From NCBI RefSeq assembly GCF_008973465.1, contig NZ_WBXN01000004.1, forward strand, positions 4,938,501-5,002,500: a stretch of 64,000 bases of DNA. Reading direction: 5' to 3'. Shown here piece by piece: positions 8,606 to 16,267 of this stretch. A program made the position numbers and the translations under genes. The number at the start of each line of letters is the position of its first letter. Position 1 is the first letter of the stretch. The notes below the pieces were generated by a model, which searched no databases, was not told where the DNA came from, and saw only the letters and a list, made by a program, of their open reading frames with translations. Origin of the DNA: Streptomyces sp. SS1-1 (GTDB taxonomy: Bacteria; Actinomycetota; Actinomycetes; Streptomycetales; Streptomycetaceae).

Positions 8606-9252
8606 AGTTTTTCCTCCGAGGCCTGCACGTACACCGCACCGCTGCCGCTGAGCTCCAGCTGGAACGCCTCGCCGGAGCCCCGGCCCACCATGTCCCGCCA
8701 GCCCAGCGCCGTCGACAGCTTGTTCCGTACGTCGCCGTGGTGGGCGACGTACGCCTGCGGGTCGACGTGGACCGGGCGCTGCGGGGTGATCGGGACCTCG
8801 AAGACCCCGCCGTGCGCCATGACCGCCACCGACCCGTGCCCCTTCAAGGTGGTCGTGAACAGGCCCTGGCCGCTGACCTGGCCGCGCACCATGCCCATCA
8901 CGCCGCCCTGCGAGCCGAGGAACATCGTGCCCTGCTGGAGGGTGCCCTCGAAGGCGAGCAGCCGGTCCGCCTCGACGTACAGCGTGTCCCCGGCGAGGTT
9001 GATCACCTGGATGTGGTGGCCGCCGTGCCCGAACAGCACCGTGCCGCTGCCCTCGACGCTCATCAGCGGGGTGTCCTCGTTCGCCACCCGGCGCCCGATC
9101 ATCGACATGAACCCGCCCTGGCCGCCGGTCAGGTTCGGGGTGAAGGAGACCTCGCCCTTGTAGGCGAGCATCGCGCCGCGCTGACTGAACAGACGCTGCC
9201 CCGGCAGGACGGTCGCCTCGATCATCTTGGAGTTGATCTCACGGAAGGCCAT
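8602..9252 (-). CDS. AIM24 family protein (second of tandem set)
   Basis: A 216-residue AIM24-family protein. It begins MAFREINSKMIEATVLPGQ and ends GGEAFQLE-type, here GSGEAFQLELSGSGAVYVQASEEKL. The ATG at 9252 lies one base after the stop of the upstream paralogue (TGAGATG), so the two are coupled; an in-frame extension to 9285 would run into the previous gene. Conserved elements include MSVEGSGTVLFGHGGHHIQVINLAGDTLYVE. No catalytic residues are known for this family. Confidence 0.88.
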   Translation of the reverse strand: MAFREINSKMIEATVLPGQRLFSQRGAMLAYKGEVSFTPNLTGGQGGFMSMIGRRVANEDTPLMSVEGSGTVLFGHGGHHIQVINLAGDTLYVEADRLLAFEGTLQQGTMFLGSQGGVMGMVRGQVSGQGLFTTTLKGHGSVAVMAHGGVFEVPITPQRPVHVDPQAYVAHHGDVRNKLSTALGWRDMVGRGSGEAFQLELSGSGAVYVQASEEKL

Positions 9253-9253
9253 C

Positions 9254-9886
9254 TCAGAGGTCCCCCGCGATCGTGTTGCGCTCACTCGGCTGTACGTACA
9301 CCAGCCCGTCCCCCTCGAAGCGGATCTGGAAGGCCTCCCCGCCGCCCTCGCCCATGAGCGTGCGGAACGTCACACCGGACTGGAGGGACTGCCGCAGGTT
9401 CCCCTGGTGGGCCACATAGGCGCCCGGGTCGACGGTCAGCGGGTACTGCGCGCTGACCCGCAGCACCACCGCCGGGCCGTCCGACATGATCGCCGCCTGG
9501 CCGTGCCCCTCGACGGTCGTCGTGAACAGCCCGTTGCCCTGGGAGGCGCCGCGCAGGCCCGTGAAGGTCGTGCCGGTCCGCAGCGCCGCGTCCGTCGCGA
9601 GCAGGTTGCTGGACTCGACGTAGAGCTTGTCGCCCTGGAGGTTCACCAGGTTGATCTCGGAGGCCCGGTCCGCGAACCAGCACGTCCCGTGCCCCTTCAC
9701 CTCCATCACCGTCATCTGCTCACCGGTGAGGCGCCGGGTCACCATGCCCCGGATGCCCTCACCGCCGCCGCTCATCTTCTTGAAGGCCATCTGCCCGTCG
9801 TACGCGACCATCGAGCCGTTCTTCGCCTTCACGGCGTCCCCGGTCATGTCGACGGCGAGCACCTTGCTGCCCTGGAGTCGGAACAT
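9254..9886 (-). CDS. AIM24 family protein (first of tandem set)
   Basis: A 210-residue AIM24-family protein and the promoter-proximal gene of a three-gene paralogous operon. Its core KGHGTCWFADRASEINLVNLQGDKLYVES aligns with the matching segment of the other two. The start is taken at ATG 9886 (MFRLQGSKVLAV); a GTG two codons upstream is equally possible, while the much longer open frame has untypical composition. Three non-identical copies suggest a heteromeric assembly rather than simple redundancy (inference). Confidence 0.87.
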   Translation of the reverse strand: MFRLQGSKVLAVDMTGDAVKAKNGSMVAYDGQMAFKKMSGGGEGIRGMVTRRLTGEQMTVMEVKGHGTCWFADRASEINLVNLQGDKLYVESSNLLATDAALRTGTTFTGLRGASQGNGLFTTTVEGHGQAAIMSDGPAVVLRVSAQYPLTVDPGAYVAHQGNLRQSLQSGVTFRTLMGEGGGEAFQIRFEGDGLVYVQPSERNTIAGDL

Positions 9887-10125
9887 CGCCACGCAGCGAA
9901 GGTAACCGCAGGCGCCCCCGGCGGACAGAGACCTGCGACGGACTTCACCCCTGACGGGACCCTGGGGCGGGCGGGTGGGCGCCCCCGCGGGTGGCCGCCG
10001 ACCCCCGCGCCCCGGGCGTCCCGCGCGTTTGCCACAATGACCGAGGGCGATTGTGCTTGCGTTCACAAGCTGATCACGGCCGGTCGCCCTCCCTCCCGCC
10101 GACCACCCCACCCCGAAGGTGACCC

Positions 10126-10470
10126 GTGGACCTCAAGACCGCCGGCGCGCTGCGCCGCCTCCGTCTCGTCTCGACCCCCGAGGCGGTGTCGTTCCTGCTC
10201 CTGCTCGTCTGCTCGGTGCTGAAGCGGACCACGGACTTCAACGCGGTGCCCGTCATGGGCGCGGTCCACGGAGTCCTGTTCGTCCTGTACCTGGTCTTCT
10301 GGGCGGACGCCTGGAACCGCGCCAAGTGGCCGCTGGGCACCGCCGCCCTCTACCTCGTCCTGTCCGTCCTGCCGACCGGCGGCTTCTTCGCGGACCGCCG
10401 GCTCAAGCGGGAGGCCGAGGACGCGGTGATCGCGTCCCGCGCCCGTCAGGAAGGGATCGTGAACGCATGA
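10126..10470 (+). CDS. DUF3817 membrane protein
   Basis: A 114-residue integral membrane protein with three hydrophobic helices (AVSFLLLLVCSVLKR, GAVHGVLFVLYLVFWADAW, AALYLVLSVLPTGGFFADRR). The GAVHGVLFVLYL motif and the C-terminal GGFFADRRL are typical of DUF3817 (YdzA-like). Function is unknown. The GTG start has GAAGGTGACCC upstream. Its end overlaps the thiamine-binding gene (ATGA). A second DUF3817 gene lies at 21327-21659. Confidence 0.88.
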   Translation: MDLKTAGALRRLRLVSTPEAVSFLLLLVCSVLKRTTDFNAVPVMGAVHGVLFVLYLVFWADAWNRAKWPLGTAALYLVLSVLPTGGFFADRRLKREAEDAVIASRARQEGIVNA

Positions 10471-10763
10471 TCGTCGCGTTCTCCGTGACCCCGCTCGGTG
10501 TCGGCGAGGACGTGGGGGAGTACGTCGCCGACGCCGTCCGGGTGGTCCGCGAGTCGGGGCTGCCGCACCGCACCGACGCGATGTTCACCTCCGTCGAGGG
10601 CGAGAGCTGGGACGAGGTCATGGACGTCGTGAAGCGTGCCGTCGCGGCCGTCGAGGCGCGGGCGCCCCGCGTGTCGCTCGTGCTGAAGGCGGACATCCGG
10701 CCCGGCGTGACCGACGGACTCACCTCCAAGGTGGAGACCGTGGAGCGGTACCTGGCCGGATGA
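10467..10763 (+). CDS. MTH1187-family thiamine-binding protein
   Basis: A 98-residue cytoplasmic protein of the MTH1187/YkoF-like fold. It opens with MIVAFSVTPLGVGEDVGEYV and carries SGLPHRTDAMFTSVEGESWDEV and a KADIRPG strand, all characteristic of thiamine-binding DUF77 members. It starts inside the stop of the DUF3817 gene and is followed by two GC-rich hairpins. The physiological role is not defined; thiamine binding comes from structures of homologues. Confidence 0.88.
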   Translation: MIVAFSVTPLGVGEDVGEYVADAVRVVRESGLPHRTDAMFTSVEGESWDEVMDVVKRAVAAVEARAPRVSLVLKADIRPGVTDGLTSKVETVERYLAG

Positions 10764-10795
10764 CCGGCCGCCGGTAGCCCCCGGCAACGCACAAC

Positions 10796-10846
10796 CCCCC
10801 TGCCGGCAGGGGGACTTTGAGGCGCCCCCGGCGGCGGGGGCGCCTC
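10796..10846 (+). terminator. Tandem terminator hairpins
   Basis: Two stable hairpins follow the thiamine-binding gene. CCCCCTGCCGGCAGGGGG (10796-10813) is a perfect palindrome. The second has an 11-bp stem GAGGCGCCCCC/GGGGGCGCCTC (10819-10846). They separate this operon from the pigment cluster. Confidence 0.7.
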
Positions 10847-10905
10847 GCGGCGTCCCGGGGCGCGGGCCGGTCCCTCGGATGGCCCGCGCGGCTCGCGGTC
10901 CGAAA

Positions 10906-10935
10906 GGCCCTGACCCACGATGAAGGCTCAGGGCC
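10906..10935. promoter_or_regulatory. Dyad GGCCCTGA/TCAGGGCC upstream of pigment cluster
   Basis: Eight-base arms GGCCCTGA (10906-10913) and TCAGGGCC (10928-10935) flank a 14-base loop, 71 bases before the first pigment gene. It could be an operator, an attenuator-like hairpin or a leftover terminator. Confidence 0.3.
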
Positions 10936-11005
10936 GGGATCCGCGTTCGCGCTGGTGGACGAGGGTACGGCCGCCGCTTGCTCCCGCGAAGGAAGGGTCC
11001 GCCGG

Positions 11006-12115
11006 ATGACCACTTCGCCCGTTACGTCGCAGTCGGCGTTCGACGGCTCCAGGATGCGCGTCCTCCTGTTCGTCGACCTCAAGGAAGGCGCGCAGCAGGA
11101 GTTCCTGGACGCCTACGAGCAGATGCGCGACCGCGTCGCGTCGATACCCGGTCACCTCGGTGACCAGCTCTGCCAGTCCGTGGAGAACCCCTCCCAGTGG
11201 ATCATCACCAGTGAGTGGGCCACGGCCCCGCCCTACCTCGCCTGGGTCAACAGCGAGGACCACATCGAGACGGTCCGGCCGCTGCAGAACTGCGTCCGTG
11301 AACTCCGCTCGACGCGCTTCGGCGTCGTCCGCGAGACCGGCGGACACCAGCGCCCCACCGGAGGGCTCCAGACGGCCCCGCGGACGGGCGACGGCGTGAT
11401 CCGACACGCCCTCACCTTCACCGTCAAGCCCGGCTCCGAGTCCAAGGTCGCGGAGATCCTCGCCGGTTACACCCCGCCCGAGGCCCGCGTCGACGACACG
11501 ACCCGGCTGCGCCGCACCACCCTCTTCATGCACGGCAACCGCGTCGTGCGCACGGTGGAGGTGGAGGGCGACCTGACCAAGGCGCTGCGCCACGTCTCCC
11601 GCCAGCCCGAGATCCGGGCCGTCGAAGAGGCCCTGAACCCGCATCTGGAGCAGGACCGGGACCTCGCCGACCCCGAGTCGGCCCGCACCTTCTTCATCCG
11701 CGCCGCGATGCCGCCCGTCCACCACGTGGCGCGCGGCGGCCCGGAGCCCGACGGCATCACGCGGCACGCCCTCTACTACCCGGCACGGCCGGGCTGCGGA
11801 CTGGCGCTCGCGGAACTGCTGGCCCGTCAGGACGAGGCGGCCGCCGCCGACCCGGCGTCCCCCGTCCACCGCAGCACCGTCTTCCAGCGCGAGGACATCG
11901 TCGTCCGCCTGGTCGACGTCCGGGGCGACCCCGAGACCGACCCGGTCAGGACGCTCGGCCTCCACGGCCCGCGCAAGGCCGCCGTCCTCGCCCGCCTCCT
12001 CGACGGCGAGGCGCTCGGCGTGCCGGGACCGCTCCCGGGCGAGCGCGAGGCGCACCGCCTCCTCGCCCACGCCGGCATGGCGCTCATCACCGACCGCAGG
12101 GCCGCGCAGTCCTGA
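11006..12115 (+). CDS. SchA/CurD-like pigment protein (WhiE ORFI type)
   Basis: First gene of the type II polyketide spore-pigment cluster, 369 residues. It looks like three ferredoxin-like modules in a row. An N-terminal ABM-type domain (about 17-110) contains IPGHLGDQLCQSVENPSQW. Two SchA/CurD-type repeats follow, starting RHALTFTVKPGSESKVAEI near 131 and RHALYYPARPGCGLALAEL near 250. Homologues stand first in whiE, sch and cur clusters, but the biochemical role is unproven. The start at 11006 has GAAGGAAGG upstream; the longer open frame to 10817 overlaps terminator hairpins. It is followed 43 bases later by the cupin gene in the same direction. Confidence 0.9.
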   Translation: MTTSPVTSQSAFDGSRMRVLLFVDLKEGAQQEFLDAYEQMRDRVASIPGHLGDQLCQSVENPSQWIITSEWATAPPYLAWVNSEDHIETVRPLQNCVRELRSTRFGVVRETGGHQRPTGGLQTAPRTGDGVIRHALTFTVKPGSESKVAEILAGYTPPEARVDDTTRLRRTTLFMHGNRVVRTVEVEGDLTKALRHVSRQPEIRAVEEALNPHLEQDRDLADPESARTFFIRAAMPPVHHVARGGPEPDGITRHALYYPARPGCGLALAELLARQDEAAAADPASPVHRSTVFQREDIVVRLVDVRGDPETDPVRTLGLHGPRKAAVLARLLDGEALGVPGPLPGEREAHRLLAHAGMALITDRRAAQS

Positions 12116-12158
12116 CGGCGCGGGGACCGACACCTCACGAACGACCTGGAGACAGACC

Positions 12159-12623
12159 ATGGACAAGATGCGCCCGCGCGTCGTGGACCTCAACGACGTC
12201 GAGCCGAACCGCAAGCGCGGCGGCGACCTGCGGACCCTGCTCACCCCCGTCACGGTGGGCGCCACCAGCGGTTTCATGGGCCTGGCCATCATGCGGCCCG
12301 GCGAACGCATCAGTGAGCACTACCACCCGTACTCGGAGGAGTTCGTGTACGTCGTGGAGGGCCGGCTGGAGGTGGACCTGGACGGAGAAACGTTTTCCCT
12401 CCGGGCCGACCAGGGACTCATGATCCCCATCGACATGCGGCACCGCTTCCGCAACGTCGGTGACGAGGAGGCCCGGATGGTCTTCCACCTCGGCCCGCTG
12501 GCCCCCAAGCCGAGCCTCGGTCACGTCGACACCGAGGCCCCGGAGATCAGCGACGACCTCAAGCCCTACCCGCTCGTCCAGGAAGAGGGAGCGAGCCCCG
12601 CCCGGCCCGGGGTGTTGTCATGA
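12159..12623 (+). CDS. Cupin-domain protein of pigment cluster (WhiE ORFII type)
   Basis: A 154-residue single-cupin protein. Motif 1 is visible as GERISEHYHPYSEEFVYVVEGRLEV and motif 2 as GLMIPIDMRHRFRNVGDEEARMVF, with the His/Glu metal ligands present. In pigment and tetracenomycin pathways such cupins assist folding or cyclisation of the nascent polyketide; here that role is inferred from position. The stop overlaps the KS-alpha start as ATGA, so the two are translationally coupled. Confidence 0.9.
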   Translation: MDKMRPRVVDLNDVEPNRKRGGDLRTLLTPVTVGATSGFMGLAIMRPGERISEHYHPYSEEFVYVVEGRLEVDLDGETFSLRADQGLMIPIDMRHRFRNVGDEEARMVFHLGPLAPKPSLGHVDTEAPEISDDLKPYPLVQEEGASPARPGVLS

Positions 12624-13891
12624 CCCGGCGCGTGGCGGTGACCGGCATAGGCGTGGTCGCCCCCGGCGGCATAGGCGTCCCCGCCTTCTGGGACCTGCTC
12701 TCCAGCGGCCGCACGGCGACCCGCGGGATCACCCTGTTCGACCCCGAGGGGCTGCGCTCCCGCATAGCCGCCGAGTGCGACTTCGACCCCGCCGAGCACG
12801 GCCTCGACCCCGCCATCGGCGAACGCGCGGACCGCTACATCCAGTTCGCCCTGGTCGCCGCCCAGGAGGCCGTGACCGACAGCGGGGTCGACCTCGCCGC
12901 CGAGAACCCCTGGCGCGTGGCCGTCTCCCTCGGCAGCGCGGTCGGCGGCACCACCCGCCTGGAACACGACTACGTCCTCGTCAGCGCGCACGGCGAGCGC
13001 TGGGACGTCGACCACCGGGCCGCCGAGCCCCAGCTGCACCGGGCGTTCTCGCCCAGCACGCTCGCCGCCGACGTCGCCGAACGCTTCGGCGCCCAGGGGC
13101 CGGTGCAGACCGTGTCCACCGGCTGCACCTCCGGCCTCGACGCCGTCGGCTACGCCTTCCACACCATCGAGGAGGGCCGCGCCGACATCTGCCTCGCCGG
13201 CGCCTCGGACTCCCCGATCTCCCCGATCACCATGGCGTGCTTCGACGCCATCAAGGCCACCTCGCCGAACAACGACGACCCGGCCCACGCCTCACGGCCC
13301 TTCGACGCCCACCGCGACGGCTTCGTCATGGGCGAGGGCGCCGCCGTCCTCGTCCTGGAGGAACTGGAGCACGCCCGGGCCCGCGGAGCGCACGTCTACT
13401 GCGAGATCGGCGGCTACGCCACCTTCGGCAACGCCTACCACATGACCGGTCTGACCAGTGAGGGCCTGGAGATGGCCCGCGCCATCGACGAGACGCTCGA
13501 CCACGCGCGGGTCAACCCCACGGAGATCGACTACGTCAACGCGCACGGCTCCGGCACCCGCCAGAACGACCGGCACGAGACCGCCGCCGTCAAGAAGTCG
13601 CTGGGCTCCCACGCCTACGACACCCCCATGAGCTCCATCAAGTCCATGGTGGGCCACTCGCTCGGCGCGATCGGCGCGATCGAGGTCGTCGCCTGCGTCC
13701 TCGCGCTGGCCCGCCAGGTGGTGCCGCCGACGGCCAACTACGAGACCCCGGACCCCGAGTGCGACCTGGACTACGTCCCGCGCACCGCACGCCCCCGCCG
13801 GCTGGACAACGTCCTGTCCGTGGGCAGCGGCTTCGGCGGGTTCCAGTCCGCGGTGCTCCTGACGGGCCCCCAGGGGAGGAGACGACGATGA
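12620..13891 (+). CDS. Type II polyketide ketosynthase alpha (WhiE ORFIII type)
   Basis: Condensing subunit of the minimal aromatic PKS. The 423-residue thiolase-fold protein has the full catalytic triad: C169 in VSTGCTSGLDAVG, H309 in VNAHGSGTRQND and H346 in MVGHSLGAIGA. It works as a heterodimer with the adjacent chain-length factor and the ACP two genes on. It is coupled on both sides by ATGA overlaps. Absence of a ketoreductase gene nearby and the flanking SchA/CurD and cupin genes point to spore pigment rather than an antibiotic. Confidence 0.96.
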   Translation: MTRRVAVTGIGVVAPGGIGVPAFWDLLSSGRTATRGITLFDPEGLRSRIAAECDFDPAEHGLDPAIGERADRYIQFALVAAQEAVTDSGVDLAAENPWRVAVSLGSAVGGTTRLEHDYVLVSAHGERWDVDHRAAEPQLHRAFSPSTLAADVAERFGAQGPVQTVSTGCTSGLDAVGYAFHTIEEGRADICLAGASDSPISPITMACFDAIKATSPNNDDPAHASRPFDAHRDGFVMGEGAAVLVLEELEHARARGAHVYCEIGGYATFGNAYHMTGLTSEGLEMARAIDETLDHARVNPTEIDYVNAHGSGTRQNDRHETAAVKKSLGSHAYDTPMSSIKSMVGHSLGAIGAIEVVACVLALARQVVPPTANYETPDPECDLDYVPRTARPRRLDNVLSVGSGFGGFQSAVLLTGPQGRRRR

Positions 13892-15138
13892 GTGGTCGAA
13901 CCACCCGGCGGACGGCCGTCACCGGCATCGGCGTGGTCGCGCCCAACGGCCTGCACGCCGAGACGTACTGGAAGAACGTCAAGGACGGCACCAGCGTCCT
14001 CGACCGGGTCACCCGCGAGGGCTGCGAGCACCTGCCGCTCCGGGTCGCCGGAGAGGTCCGCGGCTTCGACGCCTCCGCCCTGATCGAGGAGACCTTCCTC
14101 GTCCAGACCGACAAGTTCACCCACTTCGCGCTCGCGGCCGCCGACGCCGCGCTCCAGGACGCCGGGCTGAGCCAGGCCGCCTGGGCCGAGGCGCCGTACT
14201 CCGTCGGCGTCGTCACCGCCGCCGGATCGGGCGGCGGCGAGTTCGGCCAGCGCGAACTGCAGAAACTGTGGGGCAAGGGATCCCGGTTCGTCGGGCCCTA
14301 CCAGTCCATCGCCTGGTTCTACGCGGCCAGCACCGGCCAGATCTCCATCCGCAAGGGCTTCAAGGGCCCCTGCTCGGTGGTGGCCGCCGACGAGGCGGGC
14401 GGCCTCGACGCCGTCGCGCACGCCTCCCGGGCCGTGCACCGCGGCACCGACGTCATCGTGGTCGGGGCGGCCGAGGCACCCCTCGCCCCCTACTCGGGCG
14501 TCTGCCAGCTCGGCTACCCCGAGCTCAGCACCGAGGCCGACCCCACCCGCGCCTACCGCCCCTTCACCTCCGCGGCCTGCGGATTCGTGCCCGCCGAGGG
14601 CGGTGCCGTCCTCGTCGTGGAGAACCTGGACCGGGCGCGCCGCCGGAACGCGGACGTACGGGCCACCGTCGCCGGGCACGCGGCGACCTTCACCGGCGCC
14701 TCCCGCTGGGACCGCTCGCGGGACGGGCTCGCGCAGGCCATCCGCGGCGCCCTCGACGAGGCCGGCTGCGCACCGGAGGAGATCGACGTGGTCTTCGCCG
14801 ACGCGCTGGGCGTCCCCGAGGCCGACCGCGCCGAGGCGCTCGCCCTCGCCGACGCCCTCGGCCCGCACGGCACCCGTGTGCCGGTCACCGCCCCCAAGAC
14901 CGGTATCGGGCGCTCCTACTGCGGCGCCCCGATGCTCGACGTCGTGGCCGCGGTGCAGGCCATGGAACACGGGCTGATCCCGCCGACGCCCGGCGTCTTC
15001 GACGTCTGCCACGACATCGACCTCGTGACGTCCTCGGCCCGCCCGGCCGACCTGCGCACCGCCCTCGTCCTCAGCCGGGGACTCATGGGCTCCAACGCGG
15101 CGCTCGTCCTGCGCCGGGGCGACGCGTCCGCCGTATAG
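13888..15138 (+). CDS. Type II polyketide chain-length factor, KS-beta (WhiE ORFIV type)
   Basis: Non-condensing partner of KS-alpha that sets chain length and primes by malonyl-ACP decarboxylation, 416 residues. The active-site Cys is replaced: the aligned position is E169 in VVAADEAGGLDA, at the same residue number as C169 in KS-alpha. Most antibiotic-type factors carry Gln there; Glu is, as I recall, a mark of spore-pigment factors. The start overlaps the KS-alpha stop. The active-site His of KS-alpha's NAHGSGT is replaced as well (VVFADALGVPEADRAEA). Confidence 0.95.
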   Translation: MSGRTTRRTAVTGIGVVAPNGLHAETYWKNVKDGTSVLDRVTREGCEHLPLRVAGEVRGFDASALIEETFLVQTDKFTHFALAAADAALQDAGLSQAAWAEAPYSVGVVTAAGSGGGEFGQRELQKLWGKGSRFVGPYQSIAWFYAASTGQISIRKGFKGPCSVVAADEAGGLDAVAHASRAVHRGTDVIVVGAAEAPLAPYSGVCQLGYPELSTEADPTRAYRPFTSAACGFVPAEGGAVLVVENLDRARRRNADVRATVAGHAATFTGASRWDRSRDGLAQAIRGALDEAGCAPEEIDVVFADALGVPEADRAEALALADALGPHGTRVPVTAPKTGIGRSYCGAPMLDVVAAVQAMEHGLIPPTPGVFDVCHDIDLVTSSARPADLRTALVLSRGLMGSNAALVLRRGDASAV

Positions 15139-15157
15139 AACGACAAGGAGAACGTGT

Positions 15158-15424
15158 ATGACCACGCAAGTGACCCAGGTGACCATCACCGAGCTGGCGA
15201 CGCTGATGAAGCAGGCCGCCGGTGTGACCGTCGACCCGCACGACCTGGAGGGCCGCGCGGACACCCCGTTCGCCGAGTTCGGCCTCGACTCGCTCGGCCT
15301 GCTCGGTATCGTGGGCGAGCTGGAGAACCGCCACGGCCGGGCGCTGCCCACCGACGCGGAGCGCTGCAAGAGCCCGCGCGCCTTCCTCGACCTGGTCAAC
15401 GGCTCGCTCGCGACGGGAGCCTGA
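15158..15424 (+). CDS. Polyketide acyl carrier protein (WhiE ORFV type)
   Basis: An 88-residue carrier protein that holds the growing poly-beta-ketone chain. The phosphopantetheine attachment serine is S45 in EFGLDSLGLLGIVGELE. The ATG at 15158 is preceded by AAGGAGAACGTGT. It lies between the chain-length factor and the aromatase, the canonical order in whiE-type clusters. Confidence 0.95.
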   Translation: MTTQVTQVTITELATLMKQAAGVTVDPHDLEGRADTPFAEFGLDSLGLLGIVGELENRHGRALPTDAERCKSPRAFLDLVNGSLATGA

Positions 15425-15425
15425 C

Positions 15426-15881
15426 ATGGCCGGACACACGGAGAACGAGATCACCATCGCCGCCCCTGTCGACCTCGTCTGGGACATGACGAACGACCTG
15501 GAGCGCTGGCCCGAGCTGTTCAGCGAGTACGCCTCCTGCGAGGTGCTGTCCCGCGAGGGCGACGCGGTGACGTTCCGCCTCACCATGCACCCCGACGAGA
15601 ACGGCAAGGTGTGGAGCTGGGTCTCCGAGCGCGTCGCCGACCGCGAGAAGCTCGTCGTGCGCGCCCGCCGCAGCGAGACCGGCCCCTTCGCCTACATGAA
15701 CATCGTGTGGGAGTACGAGGAGACCCCGGACGGCACCCGCATGCACTGGACGCAGGACTTCGAGATGAAGCCCGACGCGCCCGTGGACGACGCCGGGATG
15801 ACGGAGATCATCAACCGCAACTCGCCCATCCAGATGCGCCTCATCCGCGACCGAGTGGAGGCGGCATGCACCACGCACTGA
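15426..15881 (+). CDS. Aromatase/cyclase, SRPBCC fold (WhiE ORFVI type)
   Basis: A 151-residue START/Bet v1-like polyketide cyclase that closes and aromatises the first ring. Family signature parts are ITIAAPVDLVWDMTNDLERWPELF near the N-terminus and a C-terminal helix INRNSPIQMRLIRDRVEAA. A single SRPBCC domain fits mono-domain aromatases of pigment clusters. It starts one base after the ACP stop and its 3' end overlaps the next gene by 16 bases. Confidence 0.93.
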   Translation: MAGHTENEITIAAPVDLVWDMTNDLERWPELFSEYASCEVLSREGDAVTFRLTMHPDENGKVWSWVSERVADREKLVVRARRSETGPFAYMNIVWEYEETPDGTRMHWTQDFEMKPDAPVDDAGMTEIINRNSPIQMRLIRDRVEAACTTH

Positions 15882-16189
15882 TCGTCGCCCGCATGGAGCC
15901 GGGCGCCGCCAAGGACATCGCCGGCGTCTTCGCCGAGTCCGACCGCGGCGAACTGCCCCACCTCGTGGGCGTCACCCAGCGCTCGCTGTTCCAGTTCGGC
16001 GACGTCTACATGCACTTCATCGAGGCCGAGCAGGACCCGGGCCCCGCCATCGCGAAGGTGGCCGGGCACCCCGAGTTCGTCGGCATCAGCCGCCGCCTCG
16101 AGGCGTTCGTCAGCCCCTACGACCCGCAGACCTGGCGGAGCCCGAAGGACGCCATGGCCCGCTGCTTCTACCAGTGGCGCAAGGACTGA
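15866..16189 (+). CDS. TcmI-family second/third-ring cyclase (WhiE ORFVII type)
   Basis: A 107-residue polyketide cyclase of the TcmI ferredoxin-like family. It opens MHHALIVARMEPGAAKDIAGVFAESDRGELPHLVGV and contains the conserved segment DVYMHFIEAEQDPG and a tryptophan-bearing tail. It overlaps the aromatase gene by 16 bases, so the two enzymes are probably made together. A strong hairpin terminator follows within 20 bases, marking the end of the rightward pigment operon. Confidence 0.93.
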   Translation: MHHALIVARMEPGAAKDIAGVFAESDRGELPHLVGVTQRSLFQFGDVYMHFIEAEQDPGPAIAKVAGHPEFVGISRRLEAFVSPYDPQTWRSPKDAMARCFYQWRKD

Positions 16190-16204
16190 CGGACCCGCAC
16201 GACG

Positions 16205-16245
16205 AAGGCCGCCGCCCGCACCCATCGAGTGCGGGCGGCGGCCTT
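16205..16245. terminator. Bidirectional terminator ending the pigment operon
   Basis: A perfect 17-bp stem, AAGGCCGCCGCCCGCAC with its exact complement, encloses a 7-base loop. It sits between the convergent cyclase and amidohydrolase genes. Confidence 0.88.
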
Positions 16246-16267
16246 CTCGTACGCGCCGGGGGTCCGG

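Noticed and set aside
11006..16189. Antibiotic-type aromatic polyketide cluster
   Set aside because: There is no ketoreductase, resistance, export or pathway-regulator gene, and SchA/CurD plus cupin plus Glu-type CLF point to spore pigment.
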